From contig MWCL01000020.1 in assembly GCA_002070025.1 (NCBI GenBank), forward strand, positions 1 through 32,842: a DNA stretch of 32,842 bases, read 5' to 3'. Origin of the DNA: Spirochaetes bacterium ADurb.Bin215. Lineage in GTDB: Bacteria > Spirochaetota > Spirochaetia > Treponematales > Treponemataceae. The translations under genes and the position numbers were made by a program. Below, piece by piece: positions 13,696 to 22,938 of this stretch; positions within the stretch are counted from its first letter, which is position 1, and every line of letters begins with the position of its first letter. A model generated the notes under the pieces. The model had not been told where the DNA came from, made no database searches, and saw only the letters and a program-made list of their open reading frames with translations.

Positions 13696-15198
13696 CTACT
13701 TCTTGTAGCGCATGGTTGAAACCGTTTGTCCTTCACGGAGAACATCGAACCATACTTCCTTCACGGAACTGTCCGCGATGTACCGGTAGAACTCTCCGAT
13801 ATTTTTCACCGTTTTGTCGTTGACCGCGGTAACAACATCTCCGTTCTGAAGCCCCATGACCGCGGCAGGGCTTTTTGCCTGAACACCGTGTACAAGAACC
13901 CCTTTCAAATCATTATCAAGTTTGAGTTCCTTGAGGATATCTTCCGTGAGGGGAATCGGAATGAATCCAGGCCAGAGTTTTGAAGCATCGGCCACAAGGC
14001 CTTCTTTGCGCTCTTCAATGCGCACGGTTATCTTCTTTTTCTTTCCCTGACGAATAACTTCAAATACGGCGGTTTCCCCGCTTTCAAGATCGCCAACATC
14101 GCGAACCAGCTGGTCCACGGTCCGGACTTCGCGGCCGTTCAGCGATACCACAAAGTCGCCCGGAACCATGCCGCCCTTTTCCGCGGGAGAGCCGATAAAT
14201 ATCTGGGACGCGAGAGCGCCGCGAGTTTCATCAATACCGATTTCTTCAAGCAACTCCTGATTGGCCGAGACGAGTGACACACCGAGCCATCCATAGCGGA
14301 TCTTGCCCGTTTTGATAAAATCGTCAATTGATTTGCGTACATTATTTACGGGAATCGAGAACCCGAGCCCCTGTGATCCGCCGGTCGATGAGGCAATCCA
14401 GGAGTTTATCCCGATAACTTCCCCGTAGATATTTACGAGCGGACCGCCGGAGTTACCCCGGTTGATCGCGGCGTCAGTCTGAATAAAGTCGTTGATGTTA
14501 TTGTTCGGTCCGCCTGAACGGCCTACCGCGCTGACAATACCCTGAGTAACCGACGACATGTACCCGAGCGGCGCTCCAAAGGCAAATACAATGTCTCCGG
14601 TGCTCACGGTATCCGAGTCGCCCAGAACGGCAACCGGGATATCCGCATCGTCGGATTCAAAGGAAACGAGCGCAATATCCTTCCGTTCATCGCCTCCGAC
14701 CAGCTTTCCGGTAAACTCGCGTTCATCAAAGAGCTTTACCTTGATTTCGCTCGCGGTGCCCACAACATGCTGGTTGGTAAAGAGGTAGTAGGTGTTGCCG
14801 GTTTTCCGGACAATCACGCCGGAACCGAGTCCTTCCGCCCGATACTCACGCTGCCGTGGTTTTTCATTCTCACCATTATCGTCCTCATCCCCGGGACCCC
14901 TGAAAAAGAACCAGGGGAAGCCCTCAAGGGGCGTAGAAGGTACGGTCTTGGTCTCAACAACATCCAGAGTTACCACGGCGGGCAATACGGCGGATGCGAC
15001 AGCCCGGTTGGCCTGCTGCATCCCCTCAAGAAGGGAAATGCTTTCCTCGGGTATGGGCTTCACTTCAAGGCTGTCTGCAAAAGCGGTCTGGGCTGAACCC
15101 GGTATCCGGGTGCAGGCGAGAACAACCAACGCAAAGGTAAAAAAGGCTGCTGCCGATACGAGAAGCAGCTTTCCTGCTTTTCTACTAGTATGTTTCAT
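13696..15198 (-). CDS. htrA: HtrA/DegP-family serine protease, probable lipoprotein
   Basis: A 500-residue periplasmic protease/chaperone that degrades or holds misfolded envelope proteins. The trypsin-like domain (about 65-290) has the full triad His144 (TNQHVV), Asp174 (RKDIALV) and Ser250 (RGNSGGPL). Two PDZ domains follow (about 300-390 and 405-495). The N-terminal hydrophobic segment ends in VVLAC (Cys29), which fits the relaxed spirochaetal lipobox, so it may be lipid-anchored instead of freely soluble. A Gly/Asp/Glu-rich linker (about 100-118) lies before the core. ATG 15198 has GGAGG nearby. It is separated from map by 93 bases, in which no confident promoter was found, and is followed by a strong terminator. 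Confidence 0.93.
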   Translation of the reverse strand: MKHTSRKAGKLLLVSAAAFFTFALVVLACTRIPGSAQTAFADSLEVKPIPEESISLLEGMQQANRAVASAVLPAVVTLDVVETKTVPSTPLEGFPWFFFRGPGDEDDNGENEKPRQREYRAEGLGSGVIVRKTGNTYYLFTNQHVVGTASEIKVKLFDEREFTGKLVGGDERKDIALVSFESDDADIPVAVLGDSDTVSTGDIVFAFGAPLGYMSSVTQGIVSAVGRSGGPNNNINDFIQTDAAINRGNSGGPLVNIYGEVIGINSWIASSTGGSQGLGFSIPVNNVRKSIDDFIKTGKIRYGWLGVSLVSANQELLEEIGIDETRGALASQIFIGSPAEKGGMVPGDFVVSLNGREVRTVDQLVRDVGDLESGETAVFEVIRQGKKKKITVRIEERKEGLVADASKLWPGFIPIPLTEDILKELKLDNDLKGVLVHGVQAKSPAAVMGLQNGDVVTAVNDKTVKNIGEFYRYIADSSVKEVWFDVLREGQTVSTMRYKK

Positions 15199-15291
15199 AA
15201 CACCTCCGCATACGTGTACTAACTGTTTTTACTGTCTCTCAGTAATCTAATACCATTTGGGGGTAATCGGGTTACATCTGATGCGAATTTT

Positions 15292-16053
15292 TTACTCGTC
15301 TTCAGGACCGAGCATGGTGAGAATTTCGGTATGATCCTCAAATACGGCAACCGTGTGCTCCATGTGACAGGAAACTTCACCGTCCGCGGTGAGAACGGTC
15401 CAACCGTCCTCATGGAGAACGATGTCACCGGTTCCCATGTTGATCATGGGTTCAATGGCCAGTACCATTCCCGGCACAATCCGGGGATTCGGTCCGCGTT
15501 CCGGCACATTGGGAATCTGCGGATCTTCGTGAACACTCAACCCCACCCCGTGTCCGCAGTATTCATGGACAACACCGAAACCCTGCGCGGTCGCGACATC
15601 GTATACGGCACGGGATATGTCGCCGATACGGTTTCCCTTCCGGCATGCCGCGATTCCCGCTTCAAGAGCCCTGGTTGTAGTATCAACAAGCAGACGTTCC
15701 CGCTCAGAAATCTTCCCGACCGGAACCGTTACCGCTGAGTCGCTGATATATCCGTCAAGATCAATACCGATATCCAGGGACACAAGATCACCTTCCTGAA
15801 TCACACGTTTTTTTGACGGTATCCCATGAATTACCTCATCATTAACCGAAATACACGCAGCACCGGGAAAATCCTGGGAATACCAGGCGGGGGTGCCCCC
15901 GTGCGCCGTAATGAAATCCACACAGAGTTTGTCAATATCCCAGGTAGTCATACCGGCTTTGACCCCGGGCACGAGCTCACGGTACAACCGCGCAAGCAGC
16001 TTGCAGGAACGGCGTATACCGTCAATCTGTTTTTCGTTCTTAATTCTGATCAT
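15292..16053 (-). CDS. map: Methionine aminopeptidase, type I
   Basis: A 253-residue enzyme that removes the initiator methionine from new proteins. All five metal ligands are present: Asp94 (SLDIGID), Asp105 (YISDSAV), His168 (YCGHGVG), Glu201 (AIEPM) and Glu232 (HMEHTV); His76 (EVIHGIP) is the usual substrate-contact histidine. There is no N-terminal zinc-finger extension, which is normal for type Ia. ATG 16053 is preferred over the adjacent TTG 16056 because GGGGGAGG is 4 bases before the ATG but would almost touch the TTG. It lies 21 bases after the J-domain gene. Confidence 0.95.
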   Translation of the reverse strand: MIRIKNEKQIDGIRRSCKLLARLYRELVPGVKAGMTTWDIDKLCVDFITAHGGTPAWYSQDFPGAACISVNDEVIHGIPSKKRVIQEGDLVSLDIGIDLDGYISDSAVTVPVGKISERERLLVDTTTRALEAGIAACRKGNRIGDISRAVYDVATAQGFGVVHEYCGHGVGLSVHEDPQIPNVPERGPNPRIVPGMVLAIEPMINMGTGDIVLHEDGWTVLTADGEVSCHMEHTVAVFEDHTEILTMLGPEDE

Positions 16054-16074
16054 CAATCCTCCCCCGGGTTACGG

Positions 16075-16887
16075 TCAACAGCCGAGGCGGCGCCGTAAAT
16101 CCCTCGTTCCCGTAAGGAACGGTTCGCGCCGGAGCGCTTCTTCAAGACAGACACGGGCGGTCGGAATGTCTCCGATCCGCTCATAACATTGAGCCATAAG
16201 TTTCAGGATAACCGCGTCATCCTTTTTTCCGAACCCCAGTTCCAGCGCGGATTCAAGACAGTCCAGCGCAAGCTCGTCGGACAGGGTACCGGCAAGATGA
16301 TTCCGGACGATACCCCGCGCGAATGACAGTACTTCAGGAAAAAAATGCCGGAAATACGCCCGTTCACGTTCAAACTCTATTACTTCCTCGAGTAATAAAA
16401 ACGCTTCATAGTACTCTTCACGAATTACGAGTTCCTCCGCGAGAACGAAGGCGCAGTCCATGAAATCTTCCCGGGCAAAATGAGCGGAAAGGACGAACCC
16501 GCCGGAATCCCCGCGGCGGGTTCGATACTCCTGTACGGCTTCATCTTCCAGTTCATGAAACAGATCAAAGAAAATCAACTTTGCCCGGCTTTCCTGGTCT
16601 GTCCGTTCCATGAGCCATGAACGGTAGTCAAACCCTCCATGGCGATCCATACCCCGGGACCGACGGTATACACTGTACAGCGCATCGAATTCGGCTCGCC
16701 GTTCCGGATCGGACAGAGTTTCATACGCCTTGATAAGTTCCCGCATGCGTTCCGCGCGTTCGGCGGAGGACCGCAGTGTATCGGGTATGTCGGGATGCAA
16801 TTCCTTTGCCCGGCGCCGGTATGAACGCTTTACCTCGGCCGCGGATGCCGTTGCCGGTATGCCGAGTATCTCGTAACAGTTCTGCAC
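16075..16887 (-). CDS. J-domain (DnaJ-like) protein with helical C-terminus
   Basis: A 270-residue co-chaperone. Residues 1-70 are a J-domain with the essential HPD (31-33), which stimulates DnaK ATPase. The Gly/Phe-rich linker, zinc-finger and substrate-binding domains of true DnaJ are missing. Residues ~120-270 are mostly helical and TPR-like (repeated Leu/Ala/Glu patterns, for example AQCYERIGDIPTARVCLEEA), suggesting it brings a specific client to DnaK (inference). The start is GTG 16887; the J-domain begins immediately, so no later start is possible. No clear Shine-Dalgarno is seen; translation may be coupled to the gene ending 7 bases upstream. Confidence 0.85.
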   Translation of the reverse strand: MQNCYEILGIPATASAAEVKRSYRRRAKELHPDIPDTLRSSAERAERMRELIKAYETLSDPERRAEFDALYSVYRRSRGMDRHGGFDYRSWLMERTDQESRAKLIFFDLFHELEDEAVQEYRTRRGDSGGFVLSAHFAREDFMDCAFVLAEELVIREEYYEAFLLLEEVIEFERERAYFRHFFPEVLSFARGIVRNHLAGTLSDELALDCLESALELGFGKKDDAVILKLMAQCYERIGDIPTARVCLEEALRREPFLTGTRDLRRRLGC

Positions 16888-16894
16888 GGTTGGT

Positions 16895-17305
16895 TCAGCC
16901 TACCATTGCACCTGCGGTCAGGGCATGCGCCGCATCGAAAATCACGTCAAAGTAATCGAGCAACAGCCCCTGGGCTTCTAGCAGTTCCATGAGGTTTCTG
17001 CAGGTTTTCCCCGAACGAAGTCCCGACTTGAGTACAAGGGCGCAGCCCTTTTTCCCGGACAGGGATCCGCTTCCGCGGAAATACCGTTGTACCGCGTCGG
17101 GAACACGCGCGGATAAAATACCTTCCGGTCGGATTACGACCGCTATATACTCGTGCATCATCAACGTGTTTGCAGAGGCATCCTTGAGTGCATTGATAAC
17201 CGTGACTGTATTCCCGTTTTTACCTGAAGCTTCTTTTACGTTCTCAAGAACGGCTTCGTCGGCTTTCGTGGGGTTGTCAAGAAAATGTAGAATCGCAACT
17301 CGCAT
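16895..17305 (-). CDS. Small conserved-type protein with a flavodoxin-like pattern, function unknown
   Basis: A 136-residue protein I cannot assign. It shows alternating strands and helices: MRVAILHFLD, NTVTVINAL, YIAVVIRPEG, KKGCALVLKSG and LLDYFDVIFDA, as in flavodoxin-like alpha/beta folds. The phosphate loop T/SxTGxT that binds FMN is not present, so flavin binding is doubtful. GSLSGKKGCALVLKSGLRSG (about 83-102) corresponds to a strand and loop that in flavodoxins contact the flavin. ATG 17305 was chosen, with GGGAGAA just upstream, over a longer frame to 17332 that overlaps the usp stop. It sits between usp and the J-domain gene in the same transcription unit. Confidence 0.6.
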   Translation of the reverse strand: MRVAILHFLDNPTKADEAVLENVKEASGKNGNTVTVINALKDASANTLMMHEYIAVVIRPEGILSARVPDAVQRYFRGSGSLSGKKGCALVLKSGLRSGKTCRNLMELLEAQGLLLDYFDVIFDAAHALTAGAMVG

Positions 17306-17324
17306 TATATTTCTCCCGGTAGCA

Positions 17325-17813
17325 TCAGGCAAGTTTGAATAACTGTTCTATCAGACGCTCTTTGACGATGAGCACCGAACAGCGCGCGTTCAGCATGATT
17401 GAACGGTACGAAGCCGAAATGATCTCTTTCTCGTCTCCGCTTTCACTATCGTGACCGCCAAGCAGAATAACATCTATCTTTTTTTCTTCTGCCGAAGCCA
17501 CAACTTCGGACCAGATCGCCCCGCGCCGAAGTTCGGTTTCCACCTTTACTCCCTTGGCCTGGGCCATCTCTTCCACAAAAGAAAGATAGCGTTTTCCGTT
17601 GTCTTCGAGGCTCTGCTCATATTCACGGCTTTCTTCCTCGATAAAGATACGGTTAAGCGTTAGCTGTTTGATGGTTGCGGTATCTACCACATAGGTCGCG
17701 TAGACCCGGCAGCGGTAGAGCTTTGCCATAAGAACGGCATAGCGGACCGCATTGATTGAGGCGTCTGTGCCATTAACCATGACCAGTATGTTTTGAAACA
17801 GTGGTTTTATCAT
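17325..17813 (-). CDS. Universal stress protein (UspA family)
   Basis: A 162-residue single-domain Usp. The N-terminal strand FQNILVMVNGTDASINAVRYA and the late GAIWSEVVASAEEKKIDVILLG, then ARCSVLIVKE, are family hallmarks. The ATP-loop G-x2-G-x9-G(S/T) is not clearly preserved: GGHDSESGDEKEIISASYRS is longer and lacks the usual glycine spacing, so nucleotide binding is uncertain. Its ATG overlaps the V-ATPase subunit D stop by 4 bases (ATGA), so it is translated with the ATPase operon. Usp proteins respond to energy and redox stress, so a link to the pump is plausible but inferred. Confidence 0.85.
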   Translation of the reverse strand: MIKPLFQNILVMVNGTDASINAVRYAVLMAKLYRCRVYATYVVDTATIKQLTLNRIFIEEESREYEQSLEDNGKRYLSFVEEMAQAKGVKVETELRRGAIWSEVVASAEEKKIDVILLGGHDSESGDEKEIISASYRSIMLNARCSVLIVKERLIEQLFKLA

Positions 17814-18439
17814 TTCCGGGAGCCCCCACTCCTGGACTTCAGCGCTTTCAGGACGAAAATGCTCTCACGTTCCCGTTCTTCAAGAATACTTTCAATGTAT
17901 GTCTTGGTTTCACGGGTTTGCGGGATAACCTGTTTGTCGAGGGCGTTAACCCGGCGCTGGGTCTTTTTGACTTCTTTCGCAAGCCGCCAGACGATGGTCC
18001 GGATGGAAGCCATCTCGGTAAGCAGACGAAGCAACTCGAAAAAGTCTATCATGACTTTGTCACAATCTGCAAACGAATTTAAATAGGACCAGGCAAGCTT
18101 TCTCCGTGGAAGCTCGACCGACACCGTTGAAAAGGTCATACCGGCAAGAATGACCCGCTTTTCACGTATATCATAGTCGTAATTGACCGTTTTCGCCACC
18201 CGTTCCGTACGATTGCGTCCAACGGTCATGAACATGTTCCTGAGCGAGGGATACGCCCGGTCAATCTGTTTTTCAATGTCGTTTTCCAGAAGCTTGACCT
18301 TTTCCACCATCTGCATGAGCTCCATAACCAGGATCTCGCGCTTTTGTTCGAGCAGATCATACCCATCCTGGGCAATGGACAGCTGTTCCTTCATGGTGAG
18401 AAGATTCGACTTTGTAGGCGCTACCGGTAACCGGGCCAT
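17810..18439 (-). CDS. atpD: V-type ATPase subunit D
   Basis: A 209-residue central-stalk subunit that rotates inside the A3B3 head and couples it to the membrane ring. The start LPVAPTKSNLLTMKEQL and the two long helices (about 10-75 and 125-200) forming an antiparallel coiled coil are typical, as is the late RRVNALDKQVIPQ. Its ATG follows the subunit B stop after 2 bases and its stop overlaps usp by 4. It is the last structural subunit of the operon. Confidence 0.94.
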   Translation of the reverse strand: MARLPVAPTKSNLLTMKEQLSIAQDGYDLLEQKREILVMELMQMVEKVKLLENDIEKQIDRAYPSLRNMFMTVGRNRTERVAKTVNYDYDIREKRVILAGMTFSTVSVELPRRKLAWSYLNSFADCDKVMIDFFELLRLLTEMASIRTIVWRLAKEVKKTQRRVNALDKQVIPQTRETKTYIESILEERERESIFVLKALKSRSGGSRK

Positions 18440-18441
18440 GG

Positions 18442-19869
18442 TTAACTACCCGCCTTCTTTGTCAGCGCGGGATCGCGCGAACCGTAGGTATCAACCGCGT
18501 TCTGCATGTATTTTTCGATGAATTCAGGCTTGATCCGGTACAGCTCGTTCCGCGGCAGATAGGAAAGAACCCACCAACCGATATCGAGGGTCTCGCCAAT
18601 GCTCCGGTTCTCGAACTCACCCTGGGAAAGAAACTGTTGTTCAAACAGTTCGCCGAAGCGGAGGTACATTTTATCCGTGTCCGAAAGCTCTTCCTCGCCG
18701 ATGATCGACGCGAGGTTGCGGATGTTCTTTACCTTGGAATACGCGGCAAAAAGCTGACTCGAGACATCCTTGTGGTCTTCCCGGGTCATACCCTCGCCGA
18801 TACCGTCCTTCATGAGACGGGAAAGGCTCGGAAGCCCGGCAACCGGCGGATACACCCCTTTTTGCGAAAGCTCGCGGCCAAGCACGATCTGGCCTTCGGT
18901 AATATAACCGGTAAGGTCCGGAATGGGGTGACTGATGTCGTCGTTGGGCATGGTAAGTATGGGAATCTGGGTAATGGACCCCTCAGAACCCTTTATGCGC
19001 CCCGCCCGCTCATAGAGCTCGGCGAGATCGGAATACAGATAGCCGGGATACCCTTTCCGTCCGGGTACTTCCCCTCGGGTGGTCGAGATTTCGCGAAGCG
19101 CCTCACAGTAGTTGGTCATGTCCGTAAGCACCACGAGTACATGCATGTTCTTTTCGTACGCGAGGTATTCAGCCGCGGTCAGGGCGCAGCGCGGCGTTAT
19201 GATGCGCTCGATGGACGGCGCGTCCGCGAGGGACAGGAACATGGCTACACGGGAGAGTACCCCCGATTTTTCGAAGTTGTCGATGAAAAAACGTGCAACG
19301 TCGTATTTGATACCCATGCCGGCAAAAACCATCACGAAACTCTCGTCGGCCGAAAGAATTTTCGCCTGACGGATAATCTGGGCGGTAAGCCGGTTATGGG
19401 GCAGACCGTTCCCTGAGAACACCGGAAGCTTTTGTCCGCGAATGAGGGTATTCATGCCGTCTATGGCCGATATGCCGGTCTGGATAAAATCTCGGGGATA
19501 AATACGCGCATAGGGATTGATGGGATACCCGTTTACATTGATCATTTTCGACGAGTAGAGTTCGGGATACCCGTCTATCGGCTTTCCGAGGCCGTTGAAA
19601 ATGCGGCCCATGAGTCCTTCGGAGACCCGAAGCTCCATCGGAGTTTCAAGGAATTCAACAGTCGTTTCATCAAGCGAAAGCCCCGAAGTTGAACCGAAGA
19701 CCTGTACGACACAGACGTCGTCGGACACATCGATAACCCGGCCGGTACGTACCGCTCCCCGGATGTCGCGTACGGACACGATCTCTCCGTACGACACGTT
19801 TTCCCGTCTCTTGACTATGACAATGGGACCGTCAACCAATTCGACGCCCCGGTATTCAACACCTCTCAT
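18442..19869 (-). CDS. atpB: V-type ATPase subunit B
   Basis: A 475-residue non-catalytic head subunit, three copies of which alternate with A. The P-loop is replaced by [15 protein letters not shown], the normal B-type sequence, so it binds but does not hydrolyse nucleotide. The blocks [20 protein letters not shown] and [20 protein letters not shown] are characteristic. The start overlaps the subunit A stop (ATGA). Length is slightly above the usual ~460 residues because of a polar C-terminal tail. Confidence 0.96.
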   Translation of the reverse strand: MRGVEYRGVELVDGPIVIVKRRENVSYGEIVSVRDIRGAVRTGRVIDVSDDVCVVQVFGSTSGLSLDETTVEFLETPMELRVSEGLMGRIFNGLGKPIDGYPELYSSKMINVNGYPINPYARIYPRDFIQTGISAIDGMNTLIRGQKLPVFSGNGLPHNRLTAQIIRQAKILSADESFVMVFAGMGIKYDVARFFIDNFEKSGVLSRVAMFLSLADAPSIERIITPRCALTAAEYLAYEKNMHVLVVLTDMTNYCEALREISTTRGEVPGRKGYPGYLYSDLAELYERAGRIKGSEGSITQIPILTMPNDDISHPIPDLTGYITEGQIVLGRELSQKGVYPPVAGLPSLSRLMKDGIGEGMTREDHKDVSSQLFAAYSKVKNIRNLASIIGEEELSDTDKMYLRFGELFEQQFLSQGEFENRSIGETLDIGWWVLSYLPRNELYRIKPEFIEKYMQNAVDTYGSRDPALTKKAGS

Positions 19870-21638
19870 ACAAGTTCCGCCTTCCGGTACAACCGTTCCA
19901 GTTCATCAAGCTGCTGGTTCATGCGGGTTTCCACACCGGTAATTCCCGCAAGATCCTCGTTAGTATAGGTGGTTTTAATACGGACGATATCCTCCCGGCA
20001 GGGAAGATTCACCAGTTTTTCCAGGGGCGCACCGTTGCGGATAATGCTCCGGGCACGCCGGTAAAATTCCATGATGATGGCGAGAATCATGATTTGTTTT
20101 TCCGGAACGGAGAACATGTCGGTCTCGTCAAAGGCGCTTTGCTGCAAAAACCCGTTCTTGATCATTTCAGCGGCGACCAGAATGATGCGCTCCGTGTCCG
20201 GCAGCGCGTCCGGCCCGATGAGGCGGACAATCTGTTCAAGGCGTTGTTCCCGCTTGAGCAGATCAAGCGCCTTGAGGCGGACATCGTTCCAGCGCGGATC
20301 AAGCCGATCCCACCAGGGGCGAATTTCATCGGCGTATTCCGAATAGGATTCTATCCAGCCGATGGCCGGATAGTGCCGCGCGTTCGCGAGATCCCGGTCA
20401 AGCGCCCAGAAACAGCGGATAAAGCGTTTGGTATGCTGGGTAACCGGCTCGGAGAAGTCGCCTCCGGGCGGAGAAACCGCGCCGATAATGGAAACCGATC
20501 CCCCATCTCCGCAGAGCGCGGTGATGCGGCCGGCGCGTTCATAAAACTCGGCAAGCCGGGTGGGCAAATAAGCGGGAAATCCTTCTTCCGCGGGCATTTC
20601 TTCCATGCGACCTGAAAGCTCGCGCAGCGCTTCCGCCCAGCGGCTGGTGGAGTCGGCCATGATGGCAACATCCATACCCATGTCGCGGTAATATTCAGCG
20701 AGCGTTATGCCGGAATACAGGGAAACTTCACGCGCCGCGACCGGCATGTTCGAGGTATTCGCAATGAGGATGGTCCGTTCCATGAGGGACCGTCCCGTTC
20801 GGGGATCGATGAGTTCGGGAAATTCGGATAGAACGTCCGTCATTTCGTTTCCGCGTTCGCCGCAGCCGATATACACGATGATGTCCGCGTCGCACCATTT
20901 GGCGACCGCGTGCTGGGTCATTGTTTTACCGGTGCCGAATCCGCCGGGAATCGCGGCGGTGCCTCCCTTTGAAAGGGGGAAGAACACGTCGATAACCCGC
21001 TGTCCGGTAATGAGCGGTTCGGACACGGAAAGCTTTTCACGGTATGGGCGGGGTTTCCGCACCGGCCAGTAATGGGCCATGAAAATTGTTTCGTCTTGGT
21101 CTGTCTTCGCGATGGGTTCGTCTATGGTATAGTCGCCTTCCGGTGCGATCCAGACAAGCTTGGTACCGAGAATGGTCGGGGGCACCATGATCTTGTGCAC
21201 TACCGATTCGGTTTCGCGGACCGTTCCAAGTACGAAACCCGTATGTATATCCTGCCCGGCGGCTGCCGGGGTAAAATGCCATTTTTTCGTTTCATCAAGC
21301 GGTACGCTTCTGACGCCGGGAAGGAGAAATGACCCGGACGAGTCAAAAAGTGTCTTCAGGGGACGCTGGATTCCGTCGTAGATGGTCCCAACGAGTCCGG
21401 GTCCCAGCCGAACCGAAAGCGGTCGGAGATGACATTCAACCGTTTCACCGATACGCATACCGGTATCATCTTCATAGACCTGTATGGTCGCGATGCCGTC
21501 TCGAAGACGGATAATCTCACCGATCAGGGAGGATTTTCCCACATACACCACGTCGTACAATCCGCACGATTCAAGTCCGGAGGCATATACGATCGGGCCT
21601 GATATTCGGGTTACCGTTCCCTGTATAATTTCGTTCAT
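19866..21638 (-). CDS. atpA: V-type ATPase catalytic subunit A
   Basis: A 590-residue catalytic subunit, which hydrolyses or makes ATP in the A3B3 head. The Walker A motif is GGFGTGKT (232-239); the Walker B region reads [17 protein letters not shown]. The non-homologous insert found in V/A-type but not F-type ATPases is present (about 115-190, with [14 protein letters not shown]). [17 protein letters not shown] and [13 protein letters not shown] are further signatures. ATG 21638 overlaps the subunit E stop by 4 bases and has GGGAGG upstream. Confidence 0.97.
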   Translation of the reverse strand: MNEIIQGTVTRISGPIVYASGLESCGLYDVVYVGKSSLIGEIIRLRDGIATIQVYEDDTGMRIGETVECHLRPLSVRLGPGLVGTIYDGIQRPLKTLFDSSGSFLLPGVRSVPLDETKKWHFTPAAAGQDIHTGFVLGTVRETESVVHKIMVPPTILGTKLVWIAPEGDYTIDEPIAKTDQDETIFMAHYWPVRKPRPYREKLSVSEPLITGQRVIDVFFPLSKGGTAAIPGGFGTGKTMTQHAVAKWCDADIIVYIGCGERGNEMTDVLSEFPELIDPRTGRSLMERTILIANTSNMPVAAREVSLYSGITLAEYYRDMGMDVAIMADSTSRWAEALRELSGRMEEMPAEEGFPAYLPTRLAEFYERAGRITALCGDGGSVSIIGAVSPPGGDFSEPVTQHTKRFIRCFWALDRDLANARHYPAIGWIESYSEYADEIRPWWDRLDPRWNDVRLKALDLLKREQRLEQIVRLIGPDALPDTERIILVAAEMIKNGFLQQSAFDETDMFSVPEKQIMILAIIMEFYRRARSIIRNGAPLEKLVNLPCREDIVRIKTTYTNEDLAGITGVETRMNQQLDELERLYRKAELV

Positions 21639-22261
21639 TCAGGCAACCTCCCGCCCATGAGCGCCAGAGCGAGTTCCTGACGATACCCGTCCATGAGTTC
21701 GGCAAAAAGCTCCTCGCGTGTCGCACGGCATACTATGGCCCGGTCCGCCGTTTCAAGATAGAAGCCGTCGGAAAAACCGAGCTTCGCCGCTTCCTCGGCG
21801 GACAGTTCCTGAACCGAGCACTGCGAGTCTGATTCAAAAATGCCGCACAGGAGTTCTCCCACCTTCGCCGTATCATAGCCGATAAAGCGGACCGTTACGG
21901 ATTTGTCCGCAAGAATTGACCGGAACTTTGTGATCATTCCGGCATATATTTTAAGGCGCCGCTCGTGACTGATTCCTTCAAACCAGTCGGCAAGCGCGTT
22001 CATGACCGCGGTATCAACAAACGAGACAATCCGCCGCTGTTTTTCCAGCGGGATGGCGGATCCGGTGTCCGCGCGATAGGATTCGGCCATACGTTCATAT
22101 TCACGGCGTTTCTCTTCGCGTATCGTTTCGATACGAAGGGAAACGTCGTCAAGAATTCTGCCGGCTTCCTTCTCGCCGTCTTTGAGTATCTTTTCCGCTT
22201 TTCGCCGGGCGTCATCCTGTATTTCCCGGTCAAGTATTTCCGTAGAACGTAGCTCTTCCAT
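21635..22261 (-). CDS. atpE: V-type ATPase subunit E (peripheral stalk)
   Basis: A 208-residue peripheral-stalk subunit. The first ~85 residues are a charged helix ([26 protein letters not shown]) expected to pair with the small coiled-coil subunit; the C-terminal half is the globular head-binding domain. ATG 22261 fits AGAGAG 8 bases upstream better than the TTG at 22267. It lies 12 bases after subunit F. The identity rests on length, coiled-coil pattern and position. Confidence 0.82.
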   Translation of the reverse strand: MEELRSTEILDREIQDDARRKAEKILKDGEKEAGRILDDVSLRIETIREEKRREYERMAESYRADTGSAIPLEKQRRIVSFVDTAVMNALADWFEGISHERRLKIYAGMITKFRSILADKSVTVRFIGYDTAKVGELLCGIFESDSQCSVQELSAEEAAKLGFSDGFYLETADRAIVCRATREELFAELMDGYRQELALALMGGRLPE

Positions 22262-22273
22262 TATCAAATCTCT

Positions 22274-22615
22274 CTATACACGTATACCGATCGCTTCCCG
22301 AATGGAATCGGTAAGGGTTTTCCGCCCGGGCAGATGCCCATGCAGGCCGGGTATTTCAACAATGAGCGGATATTCGGCGCTCATCTGCCATTCGCGGACT
22401 TCTTCTTCCAGCATGGCGGACGCTTCCTCGGTCAGGATCAGCACCTTCGCACGATCTTCGGCAACCGGTGCGCCACCGGCAAGGAGGCTTCCACGGCCGG
22501 TTACCCGGTAAAAAGCGTCGAGGGCTTCTTCCCGGTTACGGACGACCGTACCCGGGACGCCAACCAGAGAAAAGCCGAGCACAAGCTCGCGTTCCCCGAT
22601 TATCCAGTACTTCAC
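22274..22615 (-). CDS. atpF: V-type ATPase subunit F
   Basis: A 113-residue central-stalk subunit that sits beside D. The pattern KYWIIGERELVLGFSLVGV, then ALDAFYRV, AKVLILTEEASAMLEEEVREW and PLIVEIPGLHG, is the standard F-subunit Rossmann-like fold. The start codon is GTG 22615, supported by AGGG 6 bases upstream and by similarity beginning there. It lies 13 bases after the subunit K stop. Confidence 0.92.
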   Translation of the reverse strand: MKYWIIGERELVLGFSLVGVPGTVVRNREEALDAFYRVTGRGSLLAGGAPVAEDRAKVLILTEEASAMLEEEVREWQMSAEYPLIVEIPGLHGHLPGRKTLTDSIREAIGIRV

Positions 22616-22628
22616 AACAAGCCCTGCG

Positions 22629-22937
22629 TTAAAAGAGAATGATCAGAAGCGCGACCAGAAAGCCCCAGAGACAAATTCCTTCGGCAAGACCGACGAAGGG
22701 CAACGCCTTTCCGGACAGTTCGGCGTTTTCACTCATGGCTCCCATGGCCGCGGCGCCGATGCGTCCAACAGCCATTCCTCCGGCGATACAGGCAATACCG
22801 ACGGCGATGGCGGCGGCAATGTACTTGAAAGCCGAAGACGTAGCGGCCGCGGCTTCCGGTGTAGCGGCACCTTCATTGGCGAAAACCAGCACGCCTGCAG
22901 CTATGAATCCCGCAGCAATTAACAATTTACGATTCAT
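22629..22937 (-). CDS. atpK: V-type ATPase membrane-ring subunit K (c-type)
   Basis: A 102-residue proteolipid of the rotor ring. It has a hydrophobic N-terminal segment (about 4-20), probably a signal or extra membrane helix, an Ala/Glu linker, then the c-type hairpin (about 38-66 and 79-102). The ion-binding carboxylate is likely Glu86 in GLAEGICLWG. It has the single-hairpin form rather than the double-length (about 155-residue) K of Enterococcus. Whether H+ or Na+ is carried cannot be decided by eye. ATG 22937 has AAGGAGA 6 bases upstream; the open frame extends to 23015 but that part overlaps subunit I. One base separates it from the I stop. Confidence 0.92.
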   Translation of the reverse strand: MNRKLLIAAGFIAAGVLVFANEGAATPEAAAATSSAFKYIAAAIAVGIACIAGGMAVGRIGAAAMGAMSENAELSGKALPFVGLAEGICLWGFLVALLIILF

Positions 22938-22938
22938 G

